In this document: piece by piece, positions 1-9,237 of the stretch | How positions within the stretch are numbered: the stretch's first letter is position 1 | Layout: every line of letters starts with the position of its first letter | Source of the DNA: Ruegeria sp. SCSIO 43209 | GTDB taxonomy: Bacteria; Pseudomonadota; Alphaproteobacteria; Rhodobacterales; Rhodobacteraceae | Assembly (NCBI RefSeq): GCF_019904295.1 | Contig: NZ_CP065359.1 | Coordinates: 1,637,001 to 1,701,000, forward strand | Direction: 5' to 3' | Length of the DNA stretch: 64,000 nt | Program-made: the position numbers and the translations under genes | Notes under the pieces: generated by a model | Databases searched by the model: none | What the model saw: only the letters and a program-made list of their open reading frames with translations | What the model was told of the DNA's origin: nothing

Positions 1-467
1 ATATCCAGCGCGCCACCTAGCATTGGCCCAAGCATCGGTGCCAGTGCCATGGCCATTGCGACATAGCCCAGCTTGCTGGCGGCCTCGTTTGGTGGATATC
101 GGTCGCGGATCGAAGCACTCGACAGCACCGGCCCGGCCACCACCGCCGCCTGAATCATCCGAAACGAAAGGAAAACCCAGATTGACTCGGCTAAGACGCA
201 TCCAATTGAAGCGGCGACAAATATGACCATCGCGATCAACAAGACAGGTCTTCGCCCGTAGCGATCCGACAGCGGCCCGACGATCAACTGCAAGACCGCC
301 GAGACAAATAGGTACCCTGCGACGGCCACGTTCATCAGGCCATAATCCACGCCGAAATCTTCGCTCATATGCGCCAGCGACGGCAGGAACATGTTCAGTG
401 TCAGAACCGAGAGCGCCGTTGCAAAGATCAGCGTTATCAGGGTCGGAGGAGATTGAGCCGCACGCAT
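1..467 (-). CDS. Bcr/CflA-type MFS drug exporter, N-terminal part (cut by window edge)
   Basis: The reverse strand from the ATG at 467 reads an open frame of 155 codons that runs off the window. It starts MRAAQSPPTLITLIFA and shows the first five or so membrane helices of a major facilitator. The loop after helix 2 carries the family motif DRYGRRPVLL, followed by RMIQAAVVAGPVLSSA, which resembles motif C regions of the 12- or 14-helix drug:proton antiporters of the Bcr/CflA group. It should sit in the inner membrane and export small molecules by proton antiport. It is divergent from the ABC-F gene, with a 105-base gap. Substrate unknown. Confidence 0.8.
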   Translation of the reverse strand, partial: MRAAQSPPTLITLIFATALSVLTLNMFLPSLAHMSEDFGVDYGLMNVAVAGYLFVSAVLQLIVGPLSDRYGRRPVLLIAMVIFVAASIGCVLAESIWVFLSFRMIQAAVVAGPVLSSASIRDRYPPNEAASKLGYVAMAMALAPMLGPMLGGALD

Positions 468-572
468 AGCGAAACCAATTGGAGGACGAACCGGAACAGC
501 GCTAACACATCGCTTCTGAATTGAACATGGCGACCTCTGGCGGCGGTTTGGATGCTCTGGTAAGAGCGGCTC

Positions 573-2426
573 ATGCTACGGATCGAGAACATCACCTACG
601 CCGTTGAAGGGCGTCCTCTGTTCGACGGGGCCAGTGCGACCATTCCCGATGGCCACAAGGTCGGCCTTGTCGGGCGCAATGGTACCGGAAAGACGACGCT
701 CTTTCGGTTGATCCGGGGAGAGCTGTCGCTTGAATCAGGCAATGTATCCCTGCCAAAACGCGCGCGGATCGGGGGCGTGGCGCAGGAAGTGCCATCCTCG
801 GATGTCTCGCTAATCAACACGGTTCTGGCCGCGGATGTGGAACGCAGCACATTGATGGCCGAAGCAGACAGCGCAATAGATCCGGACCGGATTGCTGAAA
901 TCCAGACACGGCTGGCTGATATTGATGCTTGGTCGGCTGAGGCTCGGGCAGCCTCGATCCTCAAAGGACTGGGCTTTGACGATGAGGATCAGCTGAAACC
1001 CTGTTCGGATTTCTCGGGCGGATGGCGCATGAGGGTGGCGCTGGCGGCCGTACTGTTTTCGCAGCCTGACTTGTTGCTGTTGGACGAACCGACCAACTAT
1101 CTGGACCTTGAAGGTGCGTTGTGGCTTGAAAGCTATCTGGCCAAATACCCTCACACCGTCATCATCATCAGCCACGACCGGGGGTTGTTGAACCGCGCCG
1201 TGGGATCAATTCTGCATCTCGAAGACCGCAAGTTGACCTATTACGCGGTTCCCTACGACAAGTTTGCCGAACGTCGCGCTGAACGTCTGGCACAAGCGGA
1301 GTCGGAAAACGCCAAGGCCAAGGCCCGCATCGCACATCTGCAAAGTTTCGTGGATCGTTTCCGCTATAAGGCGTCAAAGGCCGTACAGGCCCAGTCTCGT
1401 TTGAAGATGATCGAGCGCATCCAACTGGTTTCAACTCCGCAAGAGGCGGCTTTGCGCGCCTTTTCATTCCCCGAGCCAGAAGAGCTGTCGCCACCGATCA
1501 TTCAGCTTGAAGGAGGCGCGACCGGTTATGGTGAGACCGAGGTTCTGCGACGACTGAACCTGCGTATTGATCAGGATGATCGCATCGCTCTGCTGGGCAA
1601 GAATGGTCAGGGCAAGTCAACCCTTTCAAAACTGCTATCTGACCGCCTACCCCTGATGGCTGGTAAAATAACCCGAAGCTCCAAGCTGCGCATCGGCTAT
1701 TTCGCGCAGCATCAGGTGGATGAGCTGCATGTTGACGAAACACCATTGGATCACCTGCGCCGCCTACGCCCCAATGAGGCGCCCGGCAAGTGGCGCTCGC
1801 GTCTGGCGGGGTTCGGATTGAACGCGGATCAAGCAGAAACGCTGGTCGGTCGCCTGTCGGGCGGACAAAAGGCGCGCTTGTCGCTGCTGATCGCTACCAT
1901 CGACGCGCCGCATATGCTGATCCTTGACGAACCGACGAACCATCTGGACATCGAAAGCCGCGAAGCGTTGGTCGAAGCGCTGACTGCCTATTCCGGCGCG
2001 GTCATCTTGGTCAGCCACGACATGCATCTACTGTCGCTTGTCGCTGATCGGCTATGGCTGGTCTCGGATGGCACCGTGAAGCCATTCGATGGCGATCTTG
2101 AGGCCTATCGCGCTCTTTTGCTGGCCCGCGAGAAACCGGTCAAAGATAAACTACAGGCGCCCAAACCCAAACGTGCGTCACGCGAGACCGTATTGGCCCT
2201 GCGTGCGGATCTGCGCAAATGCGAAGACCGGGTCGAGAAACTGACCAATATGCACAACAAGCTTTCTGCCAAGCTGGCCGATCCGGCGCTTTATGAAGAT
2301 GACCGGATCAACGATCTGGAAACCTGGAACCGCAAATTCGCCGAGGTGGTCGAAGCCATGCAAAAGGCTGAAGCCCTATGGGTCGCCGCCGCAGAACGGT
2401 TGGAACAGGCAGAGAGCGCAGCATGA
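573..2426 (+). CDS. ABC-F family ATPase (Uup/YheS-like)
   Basis: A soluble protein of 617 residues with two ABC ATPase domains and no membrane segment. The first domain has Walker A GRNGTGKTT near residue 35, a signature around FSGGWRMRVALA near 148 and Walker B LLLLDEPTNYLDL near 170. The second has GKNGQGKST near 345, LSGGQKARLSLL near 430 and MLILDEPTNHLDIE near 450. A charged linker between them (about 230-310) fits the P-site tRNA interaction motif of ABC-F proteins, and the C-terminus (about 540-617) is a predicted coiled coil. Such proteins act on ribosomes in translation or antibiotic protection. The stop overlaps the start of the marC-type gene, so the two are probably co-translated. 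Confidence 0.93.
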   Translation: MLRIENITYAVEGRPLFDGASATIPDGHKVGLVGRNGTGKTTLFRLIRGELSLESGNVSLPKRARIGGVAQEVPSSDVSLINTVLAADVERSTLMAEADSAIDPDRIAEIQTRLADIDAWSAEARAASILKGLGFDDEDQLKPCSDFSGGWRMRVALAAVLFSQPDLLLLDEPTNYLDLEGALWLESYLAKYPHTVIIISHDRGLLNRAVGSILHLEDRKLTYYAVPYDKFAERRAERLAQAESENAKAKARIAHLQSFVDRFRYKASKAVQAQSRLKMIERIQLVSTPQEAALRAFSFPEPEELSPPIIQLEGGATGYGETEVLRRLNLRIDQDDRIALLGKNGQGKSTLSKLLSDRLPLMAGKITRSSKLRIGYFAQHQVDELHVDETPLDHLRRLRPNEAPGKWRSRLAGFGLNADQAETLVGRLSGGQKARLSLLIATIDAPHMLILDEPTNHLDIESREALVEALTAYSGAVILVSHDMHLLSLVADRLWLVSDGTVKPFDGDLEAYRALLLAREKPVKDKLQAPKPKRASRETVLALRADLRKCEDRVEKLTNMHNKLSAKLADPALYEDDRINDLETWNRKFAEVVEAMQKAEALWVAAAERLEQAESAA

Positions 2427-3043
2427 TCGACATGGCCTTTTTCATAACGGCTTTCACCACGATGTTTGTGGTGATCGACCCTTTCGGAACCACGCCAATT
2501 TTCGTTGCCTTGACGCAGGACATGGATGCGGCCACACGCCGTAAGATTGCCATTCGCAGCTGCCTGACCGCGGTTTTCATCCTGATCGCCTTTGCCGCTT
2601 TTGGTGAAGCGGTTCTTGGATTCGTCGGCATCTCGATGGAAGCCTTCCGCGTTGCAGGTGGCGCGCTTTTGTTTCTGACTGCGCTGGACATGCTGTTCGA
2701 CCGCCGTACCAAACGCCGCGAGGACCGCGCCGAGGAAGAAGATCATTCTGACCCTTCGGTGTTCCCCCTGGCCATACCCCTGATCGCGGGCCCTGGATCG
2801 ATCGCAACAATCATTCTTTTGGCCGGACAAAACCCGGGCGTCCCTGGGATCGCAGCGGCCTGCGCTGTTATGCTTGCCGTCATGTTGGTTGTATTTGTGT
2901 TCTTTCTGGCCGGAGGCATGATCGCCCGTATTCTAGGTAAGACCGGGCTGAACGTGCTGACACGGCTGCTGGGTATGCTGCTGGCTGCACTGTCGGTTCA
3001 GTTCATTCTTGATGGCCTCAAAGCCTTTGGTTTCGCCGCATGA
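2423..3043 (+). CDS. MarC/UPF0056 family integral membrane protein
   Basis: The start is placed at the ATG at 2423, inside an ATGA overlap with the end of the ABC-F gene. An in-frame upstream ATG at 2378 would add a basic, non-membrane stretch. The product of 206 residues begins MIDMAFFITAFTTMFVVIDP and has six predicted membrane helices with the family's typical IDPFGTTPIFVALT near residues 18-31 and PLAIPLIAGPGSIAT in the middle. A charged cytoplasmic loop (DRRTKRREDRAEEED) separates helices 3 and 4. MarC proteins were once linked to multiple antibiotic resistance; their real function is unknown. Confidence 0.9.
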   Translation: MIDMAFFITAFTTMFVVIDPFGTTPIFVALTQDMDAATRRKIAIRSCLTAVFILIAFAAFGEAVLGFVGISMEAFRVAGGALLFLTALDMLFDRRTKRREDRAEEEDHSDPSVFPLAIPLIAGPGSIATIILLAGQNPGVPGIAAACAVMLAVMLVVFVFFLAGGMIARILGKTGLNVLTRLLGMLLAALSVQFILDGLKAFGFAA

Positions 3044-3084
3044 AACACCATATTGGTATGAGACAACTGATTTCGGGTGATTGA

Positions 3085-3666
3085 ATGGACGGCTACGATA
3101 TTGGGCGATTGACCTATCTGGTTTTGCTGGGTGCTGCCCTGTTGATGTGGTTTATCACTCAGAACCGTCAGTCGTTGGGAAAAACCATGCAGCAGGTCGC
3201 GGCATGGGTGTTTATCTTTATCGGTGTCATTGCCGTTGTCGGATTGTGGGATGACATCCGTTCAACCGTCAGCCCGACCCCGCAACTGACCGTAACTGAT
3301 CAGCGGATTGAAGTGCCCCGCTCTTATGATGGACACTACTATTTACCAATGCTGGTGAATGGCACAGCGGTGACCTTTCTGGTCGATACCGGGGCCAGCA
3401 ATATCGTCATCAGCCCGAAAGATGCCGAACGAATTGGAATCGATACGGATCAATTGAACTATCTCGGCCGCGCCTCGACGGCCAATGGCATTGTGCGTAC
3501 AGCGCCGGTTCGGCTGGACAGCCTGTCTTTGGGCCCCATCACCGATCGCGATATCCCGGCCTCGGTCAATGAAGGCGATCTGGGTCAATCCTTGCTAGGG
3601 ATGGCGTATCTGCACCGCTTTTCGAACATCCAGTTCGCAGATGGGCGTCTAATCCTGTCGCGTTGA
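3085..3666 (+). CDS. Membrane-anchored retropepsin-like aspartic protease (TIGR02281 type)
   Basis: The product of 193 residues has two N-terminal membrane helices (about 10-25 and 35-55) followed by a periplasmic domain with one aspartic protease motif, FLVDTGASNIVIS, near residue 97. A second conserved stretch, LGQSLLGMAYLHRFS, lies near the C-terminus. One DTG per chain means it would act as a dimer, as in retroviral proteases. The family is common in alphaproteobacteria; its natural substrates are poorly known. It stands alone, 41 bases after the MarC-type gene and before an SOS box. Confidence 0.85.
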   Translation: MDGYDIGRLTYLVLLGAALLMWFITQNRQSLGKTMQQVAAWVFIFIGVIAVVGLWDDIRSTVSPTPQLTVTDQRIEVPRSYDGHYYLPMLVNGTAVTFLVDTGASNIVISPKDAERIGIDTDQLNYLGRASTANGIVRTAPVRLDSLSLGPITDRDIPASVNEGDLGQSLLGMAYLHRFSNIQFADGRLILSR

Positions 3667-3683
3667 CCGCATTCCCCAATTGA

Positions 3684-3698
3684 GAACAAAATGAGAAC
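3684..3698 (+). promoter_or_regulatory. Candidate LexA (SOS) box, GAAC-N7-GAAC
   Basis: GAAC at 3684-3687 and GAAC at 3695-3698 are separated by exactly seven bases. This is the reverse complement of GTTC-N7-GTTC, the known LexA recognition direct repeat of alphaproteobacteria. It lies 17 bases upstream of the ATG at 3716 of the ImuA-like gene, a position where bound LexA would block transcription or early elongation. Confidence 0.75.
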
Positions 3699-3715
3699 AT
3701 GCTAATTTGATCAGC

Positions 3716-4342
3716 ATGTCCACCAATCTTCTTGGCCGCAAGCCCGCGCGCACCCCACCCGGGGTGGCCCTGCACCCACAGATCAGTCTGCAACTGGCCC
3801 GTGTACACGAAGCCTGCGGCCCTGCCCGGCGTAGCTTTGCTCTGTGGGTGGCGGGGCAGACTCAAGGGCCAGTGATGTGGATTGCCCCGGCTTGGGAGGT
3901 GGCGCAGCTGCATCCCGAGGGCATGCTGCCTTTTGCCGATCCGTCCCGGTTTCTGCTGATCCACCCTGACAAACCTGAAGACCTGTTGTGGTGCATGGAA
4001 GAAGCCTTGCGCAGCGGTGCCGCCCCGTTGGTCATTGGCGATTTGCCCGGCCCGCCGGGTCTGACCCCGGTCCGGCGAATGCATCTGGCTGCCGAACAGG
4101 GCGGCATATCGGGACAGGCTCCGCTGGGGCTATTGCTGACGCCTGACGATGGTGGCGCACAGGGGATTGAGACGCGCTGGCATATGGTGCCCACCTATCG
4201 GCACGAGGCCTGCAGTTGGTGTCTGACCCGCCGCCGCGCCCGCGCCCTGCCCCCGGCCAGTTGGCACGTGACGCGGGCTGCTCCTCATTCCGGACTGCAG
4301 TTAAAGCAGATCAAATCCGAAGACGCCCCGATGATCACATAA
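3716..4342 (+). CDS. imuA: ImuA-like SOS mutagenesis protein (orphan, no imuB)
   Basis: A product of about 208 residues. The start is taken as the ATG at 3716; a TTG at 3707 is in frame but weaker. The segment [19 protein letters not shown] near residue 31 occupies the place of a RecA-type P-loop, but without the GKT/S lysine. Further on come [19 protein letters not shown] and a late [14 protein letters not shown] recognise this layout as that of Rhodobacteraceae ImuA proteins, which work with the Y-family-like ImuB and the polymerase DnaE2 in error-prone translesion synthesis. The LexA box just upstream supports an SOS role. Neither imuB nor dnaE2 follows; an MFS gene does. The identification rests on remembered family character, not on an alignment. 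Confidence 0.6.
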   Translation: MSTNLLGRKPARTPPGVALHPQISLQLARVHEACGPARRSFALWVAGQTQGPVMWIAPAWEVAQLHPEGMLPFADPSRFLLIHPDKPEDLLWCMEEALRSGAAPLVIGDLPGPPGLTPVRRMHLAAEQGGISGQAPLGLLLTPDDGGAQGIETRWHMVPTYRHEACSWCLTRRRARALPPASWHVTRAAPHSGLQLKQIKSEDAPMIT

Positions 4343-4385
4343 CTTGTGACTGGCCAAAACCGGACTTGCCCCCTAGCGTGCCGGC

Positions 4386-5600
4386 ATGACACACCCGATC
4401 CATGACAGCCGATATTCGTGGCTTCGCCTGCTGATCACCCTGGCCATCGCAACCGTGGTCAATGTGGGCATGTGGGCTGTGATCGTCGTCATGCCCGCCA
4501 TCGAGGCCGAGTTTGGCGCGGACCGAGCCGCAGCGTCGATGCCCTATACGCTCGCCATGATCGGCTTTGCCTTCGGCAACATGTGGCTGGGCAAGCTGGT
4601 GGACCGACTGGGCGTGACAATGGCGTTGATCGGCGCCGCTGTGCTGAGCGCGGTAAGCTATCTGCTGGCAACCCTTGCGCCGAATATCGCGCTGCTGTCG
4701 GTTGCGCATCTTCTGCTGGGGCTCGGTACGTCAATCGGATTTGGACCACTGATCGCCGATATCTCGCATTGGTTCATGCGCAGGCGAGGGATTGCTGTGG
4801 CACTGGTGGCCAGTGGCAACTACCTGTCTGGCGCGATATGGCCCACGCTGCTGTCGGGCATTCTGCAGCGCGACGGGTGGCAGCAGGTTTATCTGAGTCT
4901 CGCCGTCATCACCCTGGTCGCCGTCATTCCTCTGTCCCTGCTTTTGCGCAGACAGGTCCCCGTCGAGGCGCACGGCACGGCAGCAGCGGCAGCACAGGTC
5001 AAAGCACAAAGCGTCGGCTTTTCACCCCGCGCCCTGCAGTACATCCTTGGGCTGGCTGGCATCGGCTGCTGCGTGGCCATGTCGATGCCCCAGGTCCATA
5101 TTGTCTCCTATTGTGTGGGCTTGGGCTATGGCCCAGCCGTTGGGGCCGAGATGCTGTCTCTGATGCTGTTGGGCGGCGTGGTTAGCCGCATCATCTCGGG
5201 GCTTGTCGCGGACCGGTTGGGAGGGCTTTCAACACTGCTGATTGGCTCGGTCCTGCAATGTATCGCTCTGTTCCTGTTTCTCCCTTATGATGGGATGGTT
5301 TCGCTTTATGTCGTCAGCATGCTATTCGGGCTGGCCCAGGGTGGTATCGTCCCCAGCTACGCGCTGATTGTACGTGAATATATGCCCCCGCAAGAGGCCG
5401 GTGCGCGCGTGGGTTTTGTTATGATGATGACTATCCTCGGCATGGCTCTGGGTGGTTGGATGTCGGGCTGGATCTATGACGTTACTGGCAGTTATCAGCT
5501 TGCTTTCATCAATGGCATCCTTTGGAACGGGCTGAACATCGCAATCGTGCTGATGCTCATGAAACGCTCGCGCCCGCGCGGTCGCACGGCGATGGCATGA
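4386..5600 (+). CDS. MFS transporter (OFA/monocarboxylate-like)
   Basis: A 404-residue protein with 12 predicted membrane helices, a central cytoplasmic loop near residue 195 (LLRRQVPVEAHG) and MFS loop motifs GKLVDRLGVTMAL (near 72) and GLVADRLGG (near 275). The phrase GIAVALVASGNYLSGAIWP is typical of oxalate/formate and monocarboxylate antiporter relatives. The substrate cannot be told. The stop overlaps the start of the YceI-type gene (ATGA at 5597-5600), so the two form a unit. Confidence 0.85.
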   Translation: MTHPIHDSRYSWLRLLITLAIATVVNVGMWAVIVVMPAIEAEFGADRAAASMPYTLAMIGFAFGNMWLGKLVDRLGVTMALIGAAVLSAVSYLLATLAPNIALLSVAHLLLGLGTSIGFGPLIADISHWFMRRRGIAVALVASGNYLSGAIWPTLLSGILQRDGWQQVYLSLAVITLVAVIPLSLLLRRQVPVEAHGTAAAAAQVKAQSVGFSPRALQYILGLAGIGCCVAMSMPQVHIVSYCVGLGYGPAVGAEMLSLMLLGGVVSRIISGLVADRLGGLSTLLIGSVLQCIALFLFLPYDGMVSLYVVSMLFGLAQGGIVPSYALIVREYMPPQEAGARVGFVMMMTILGMALGGWMSGWIYDVTGSYQLAFINGILWNGLNIAIVLMLMKRSRPRGRTAMA

Positions 5601-6193
5601 GGAACCTTACCCGACGCAGCCTGATTGCAAGCCTTTGCGCGTTACCAATGGCACGGGCAGCGATGGCCGCCCTCACCCCATATGCGCTGGCAGCATCGCG
5701 CAGTTCCGTTGGCTTCACCTATGATTTGTCCGGCGCGCTTCAGACGGGCACGATGCCAGTACAGTCGGCCCAAATTCTTATTGATACCAATCGCTTGCAA
5801 AACAGCCGGGTCGATGTCGTGCTGGACGTGGCCCGGGCACGGACGAACCTACCATTTGCCCGAGGTCCGATGTTGGGAAAGAGTGTGTTGAACGCTGCCC
5901 AATACCCCACCATCCGTTTCATCACGACCAAGATTCAGTTGGGACCCACTGGCCGTATCTCGGAAGGTGCAACCGTGACCGGCGATCTGACAGTGCGCGG
6001 TATCACGCGTCCGGTGACTTTGAGCGCCAACCTGTATCGGAGACCGGGAAGCGCGGTGGATGATTTGGACACCCTGTCCATCCGGCTAGAGGGGGCGATC
6101 AATCGAAATGAGTTTGGCGCGTCTGGATATCCTGATCTTGTACAACCCACGATCGGCCTGGACATCCACGCCGAAATCATCCGGCAGGATTAA
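5597..6193 (+). CDS. YceI-family periplasmic lipid-binding protein
   Basis: The start is the ATG at 5597, overlapping the previous stop; an upstream in-frame ATG at 5522 would destroy the signal peptide. The product of 198 residues begins MRNLTRRSLIASLCALPMAR, a possible Tat or Sec signal with twin arginines at 6-7, followed by a single beta-barrel lipocalin-like domain. Family features include SRSSVGFTYDLSG after the signal, a middle AQYPTIRF, and VTGDLTVRGITRPVTL near residue 130. YceI proteins bind polyisoprenoid-like lipids in the periplasm. The role with the MFS neighbour is unknown. Confidence 0.88.
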   Translation: MRNLTRRSLIASLCALPMARAAMAALTPYALAASRSSVGFTYDLSGALQTGTMPVQSAQILIDTNRLQNSRVDVVLDVARARTNLPFARGPMLGKSVLNAAQYPTIRFITTKIQLGPTGRISEGATVTGDLTVRGITRPVTLSANLYRRPGSAVDDLDTLSIRLEGAINRNEFGASGYPDLVQPTIGLDIHAEIIRQD

Positions 6194-6273
6194 CCACAAA
6201 AAGGCAAAAAACGACGTCAGGGCGTCGATTAGGCGCGCGCATTTCGTGGCGACAAGGTCAAGTTGCACCTATC

Positions 6274-7497
6274 ATGCGTACGATCATTTCATTTGCCGCC
6301 CTCTTTCTTTCGGTCATTCTGCTGCAGCTCTCAACGGGTGGTGTTGGTCCGTTGGATGCAATCTCGGGGCTGACGCTTGATTTTTCGACCGAACAGATCG
6401 GACTGCTGGGGTCATCGCACTTTATTGGGTTCTTTGTTGGTTGCTGGTGGGCTCCGCGGCTTATGGGCAGCGTCGGGCACTCGCGCGCATTTGCGGTCTG
6501 CACCGCTTTGGGCGCGATGGGGTTGCTGGGGCATACGCTGACTGAAAACCCTTATGTCTGGGCCGCGCTGCGTATCGCGTCGGGCACCTGTGTCGCCGGT
6601 TGTTACACCGTGATCGAGGCTTGGCTGAACGCCAAGGTCACCAACGAAACCCGTGGCCGCGCGATGGGCACCTACCGTATCGCCGATATGGGGGCCTCGC
6701 TTTGTGCACAGCTTATCATTGCTGTTCTGCCACCCGCCTCTTACGTTTCATACAACCTGCTTGCGATCCTATGCTGTGCATCGATCTTGCCGCTGGCCCT
6801 AACTCGCGCCAGCCAACCCAAGACACCGGACACCCCGCGCCTGCGCCCCAAGCTGGCCTGGCACAGCTCACCACTGGCTGTGGCGGGCGTTATCGTGGCT
6901 GCGCTCAGTTCGGCATCATTGCGCATGGTCGGCCCGGTATACGGTCAGGAGGTCGGATTGGGCGTAGATCAGATTGCCTTCTTTCTGGCCTCTTTCGTTC
7001 TGGGCGGCGCACTGGCCCAGTACCCCTTGGGTTGGCTCGCAGACAAGTATGATCGACGCTGGGTGCTGATCTGGCTATCCGTGGCAGCGGTGCTAAGCTG
7101 CGGTGTCACGATGTTGGCTAGCGGAACTGGAACGGTCGGCGTTATGCTGGCCGCCGGGTTCTTTGGCCTGACCACGTTTCCGATTTTCTCGGTTTCCTCG
7201 GCCCATGCGAATGATTTTGCCACGACCGAACAACGCGTTGAATTGGCAGCGGCCTTGATGTTCTGGTACGCGCTGGGGGCGATTGCATCGCCCTACATCT
7301 CATCCACGTTGATCCAGCAATTCGGCCCTGGAGCCCTGTTTGCTTTTGTTGCATTGGGTCATGTGTTTCTTATTGTCTTTGGCCTCGCCCGTATGCGTTC
7401 GCGCCCGACGCCCGAGAAACGGACGAATTATGTCTATGCACCGCGCACATCCTTTACCATCGGCAGGCTGCTCAAGGGTTCTCGCGAAAAGCAATGA
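6274..7497 (+). CDS. MFS transporter (YcaD-like)
   Basis: A 407-residue, 12-helix major facilitator. It contains GSSHFIGFFVGCWWAPRLM near residue 45, CYTVIEAWLNAKVTNETRGRA split over helices 4-5, and LGWLADKYDRRWVL near residue 250. This pattern fits the YcaD-like subgroup, exporters of unknown substrate. The 80-base gap upstream after the YceI gene contains a small weak inverted repeat (CGACG/CGTCG) and no clear terminator. It ends on a strong terminator shared with the convergent flotillin gene. Confidence 0.85.
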   Translation: MRTIISFAALFLSVILLQLSTGGVGPLDAISGLTLDFSTEQIGLLGSSHFIGFFVGCWWAPRLMGSVGHSRAFAVCTALGAMGLLGHTLTENPYVWAALRIASGTCVAGCYTVIEAWLNAKVTNETRGRAMGTYRIADMGASLCAQLIIAVLPPASYVSYNLLAILCCASILPLALTRASQPKTPDTPRLRPKLAWHSSPLAVAGVIVAALSSASLRMVGPVYGQEVGLGVDQIAFFLASFVLGGALAQYPLGWLADKYDRRWVLIWLSVAAVLSCGVTMLASGTGTVGVMLAAGFFGLTTFPIFSVSSAHANDFATTEQRVELAAALMFWYALGAIASPYISSTLIQQFGPGALFAFVALGHVFLIVFGLARMRSRPTPEKRTNYVYAPRTSFTIGRLLKGSREKQ

Positions 7498-7499
7498 AA

Positions 7500-7527
7500 A
7501 AGGGCTGGGAAATCCCGGCCCTTCTGT
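7500..7527 (+). terminator. Bidirectional rho-independent terminator
   Basis: AAGGGCTGGG (7500-7509) pairs with CCCGGCCCTT (7514-7523), with one G-T wobble and an AAAT loop. It is followed by a short T run on the plus strand and preceded by an A run, so it can serve both the MFS gene and the convergent flotillin gene. The flotillin stop codon begins at its edge. Confidence 0.8.
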
Positions 7528-7528
7528 T

Positions 7529-9202
7529 TTACTGCTGGACCGCTGGCCCGTGGTCCTCGACCGCGTCGACCATCTCATCTGGGTCCCCGGTGCTCTCAAG
7601 GGCACCGTTCACGACACCACCGACACCGTTCTCCATGGACAAGCCAAGCTCTTCGCCCAGTTTCTTGAGCGCTGGCATCTGCACGGCCATTCCCATGATC
7701 GAATCCAACGCCTGATTGACAACCGGCTTTTCACCGCTTGAAACACCACCACCATTGGCAGCTCCGATCCCACCAACCTGATGGATTTTGATCGAGTCGA
7801 TTTTTTCGGCCGGTTTGACCATTTCCGAGATGATCGAGGGCATGGTTTCAATGCGGGTCAAGTCGACCTTCATCCGGATCTGCTCAGGTGACAGGGCATT
7901 GTCGGCCTCTACGATCGCACGCTTACCTTCCGCCTCGGCCAGCATGTCGTTCTTCTTGGCCTCGGCGCGAATGTTCAGCGCGTCTGCTTCGGCCTGCGCT
8001 TCCTCGCGGCGGGCTTCGGCGCGGTCTGCGGCGGCCTCTTTCTCGGCCTGCGCTGACAAACGGATCGCGGTGGCCTGGCGTTCGGCCTCACGGGTGGCTT
8101 CAATCAGAACAATCTGCTTCTGACGCTCGGCCTCGGCCACTTCGCGCGCCGTAGCCACGGCTTCGGTTGCTTTGGTCGCCTCGGCTCGAGCCAGATCGGC
8201 GGATGCGCGCGCGCGGCTTTCCTCTTCGGATTTCTGCGCGATGATGATCTGGCGTTCCTGTTCCGCGACTTCGATCTCACGCTCTTTGGCGATCTCGGCA
8301 TCGCGGATCTTGCGCTCGCGCTCAATCTCGGCGGAACGAATGGCCTCTTCACGGGCAATCCGGGCGCGTTCGGTTTCGCGTACCGAGTCTTCAGTTCGCG
8401 CAGCGATCTCCGCCTCTTGCGCCACACGAAGAGTTTCCACCTTCTGCGCCTGCTCGATGCGCGCCTGCTGTTCGTCCTGTTCGATCAGCAACTTCTGACG
8501 CTCCGCTTCCATCGCCGCACGACGCACCTCAACCTCGGCCTCGGCGTCGATCTGCGCGCGTTCTTTCTTGGATATGGCAATCACCTCGGCCAGCTTGCGC
8601 ATACCCACGGCGTTAAAGGCGTTGTTTTCGTCGAGCGCTTCAAACGGCGTCTGGTCGAGCGCAGTCAGTGAGACCGATTCTAGCGACAAACCGTTCTTCA
8701 GCAAGTCTTCGGACACCGCATTCTGCACTTCCTGCACAAAGTCGGCGCGGTTTTCATGAAGACCATCCATGGTCATCTGAGCGGCCACGGCACGCAGACC
8801 GTCGATCAGCTTGCCTTCGATCATCTCACGCAGTTGCTCGACGTCAAAGGTGCGATCACCCAGCGTTTGCGCGGCGCGTGCGATGCCCTCTTCAGTCGCC
8901 ATCACCGAGACGTAGAATTCGACACCCACGTCGACACGCATCCGGTCTTTGGTGATGAGCGCGGCCTCACCGCTGCGCTGCACCTCAAGGCGCAGAGTCT
9001 TCATGTTGACCGGGCTGACTTCGTGCAGCAACGGTACGATGATGACGCCGCCATCCATAATGACCTTTTTGCCACCCGCGCCGGTTTTCACCAGGCTGAT
9101 CTCGCGCGTGGCGCGTCGATAAAGGCGGCCAAGTACAAGGCCTATGAACAAGAGTACGGCTAAAATAGTCACAACTGTAACGGCCAGGAATGATAGTTCC
9201 AT
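7529..9202 (-). CDS. Flotillin-like SPFH protein (YqiK type)
   Basis: A 557-residue protein: an N-terminal membrane helix (about 5-25), an SPFH domain (about 45-195), a long Ala/Glu/Arg-rich coiled coil (about 200-430, with many AEAE/REAE repeats) and a Gly-rich C-terminal tail. The start at 9202 has GGAGG six bases upstream. Flotillins form membrane scaffolds in ordered lipid microdomains. The partner gene 35 bases upstream on the same strand encodes a YqiJ-like OB-fold membrane protein, the usual companion (compare the E. coli yqiJ-yqiK pair). The coiled coil's codon repetitiveness produces many long but meaningless frames on the other strand. Confidence 0.92.
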   Translation of the reverse strand: MELSFLAVTVVTILAVLLFIGLVLGRLYRRATREISLVKTGAGGKKVIMDGGVIIVPLLHEVSPVNMKTLRLEVQRSGEAALITKDRMRVDVGVEFYVSVMATEEGIARAAQTLGDRTFDVEQLREMIEGKLIDGLRAVAAQMTMDGLHENRADFVQEVQNAVSEDLLKNGLSLESVSLTALDQTPFEALDENNAFNAVGMRKLAEVIAISKKERAQIDAEAEVEVRRAAMEAERQKLLIEQDEQQARIEQAQKVETLRVAQEAEIAARTEDSVRETERARIAREEAIRSAEIERERKIRDAEIAKEREIEVAEQERQIIIAQKSEEESRARASADLARAEATKATEAVATAREVAEAERQKQIVLIEATREAERQATAIRLSAQAEKEAAADRAEARREEAQAEADALNIRAEAKKNDMLAEAEGKRAIVEADNALSPEQIRMKVDLTRIETMPSIISEMVKPAEKIDSIKIHQVGGIGAANGGGVSSGEKPVVNQALDSIMGMAVQMPALKKLGEELGLSMENGVGGVVNGALESTGDPDEMVDAVEDHGPAVQQ

Positions 9203-9237
9203 GCAATATCCTCCGGATTGGGGTTAAGATTTTTTGG

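Noticed and set aside
4418-5185. 255-codon alternative plus-strand frame within the MFS gene
   Set aside because: It overlaps a 12-helix transporter frame with start/stop coupling to the next gene, and its translation has no membrane or domain pattern.
7900-8600. Repetitive sequence in the flotillin gene that could look like a tandem repeat array or CRISPR
   Set aside because: Units vary and keep one reading frame; they encode the Ala/Glu-rich coiled coil. There are no constant repeats with unique spacers.
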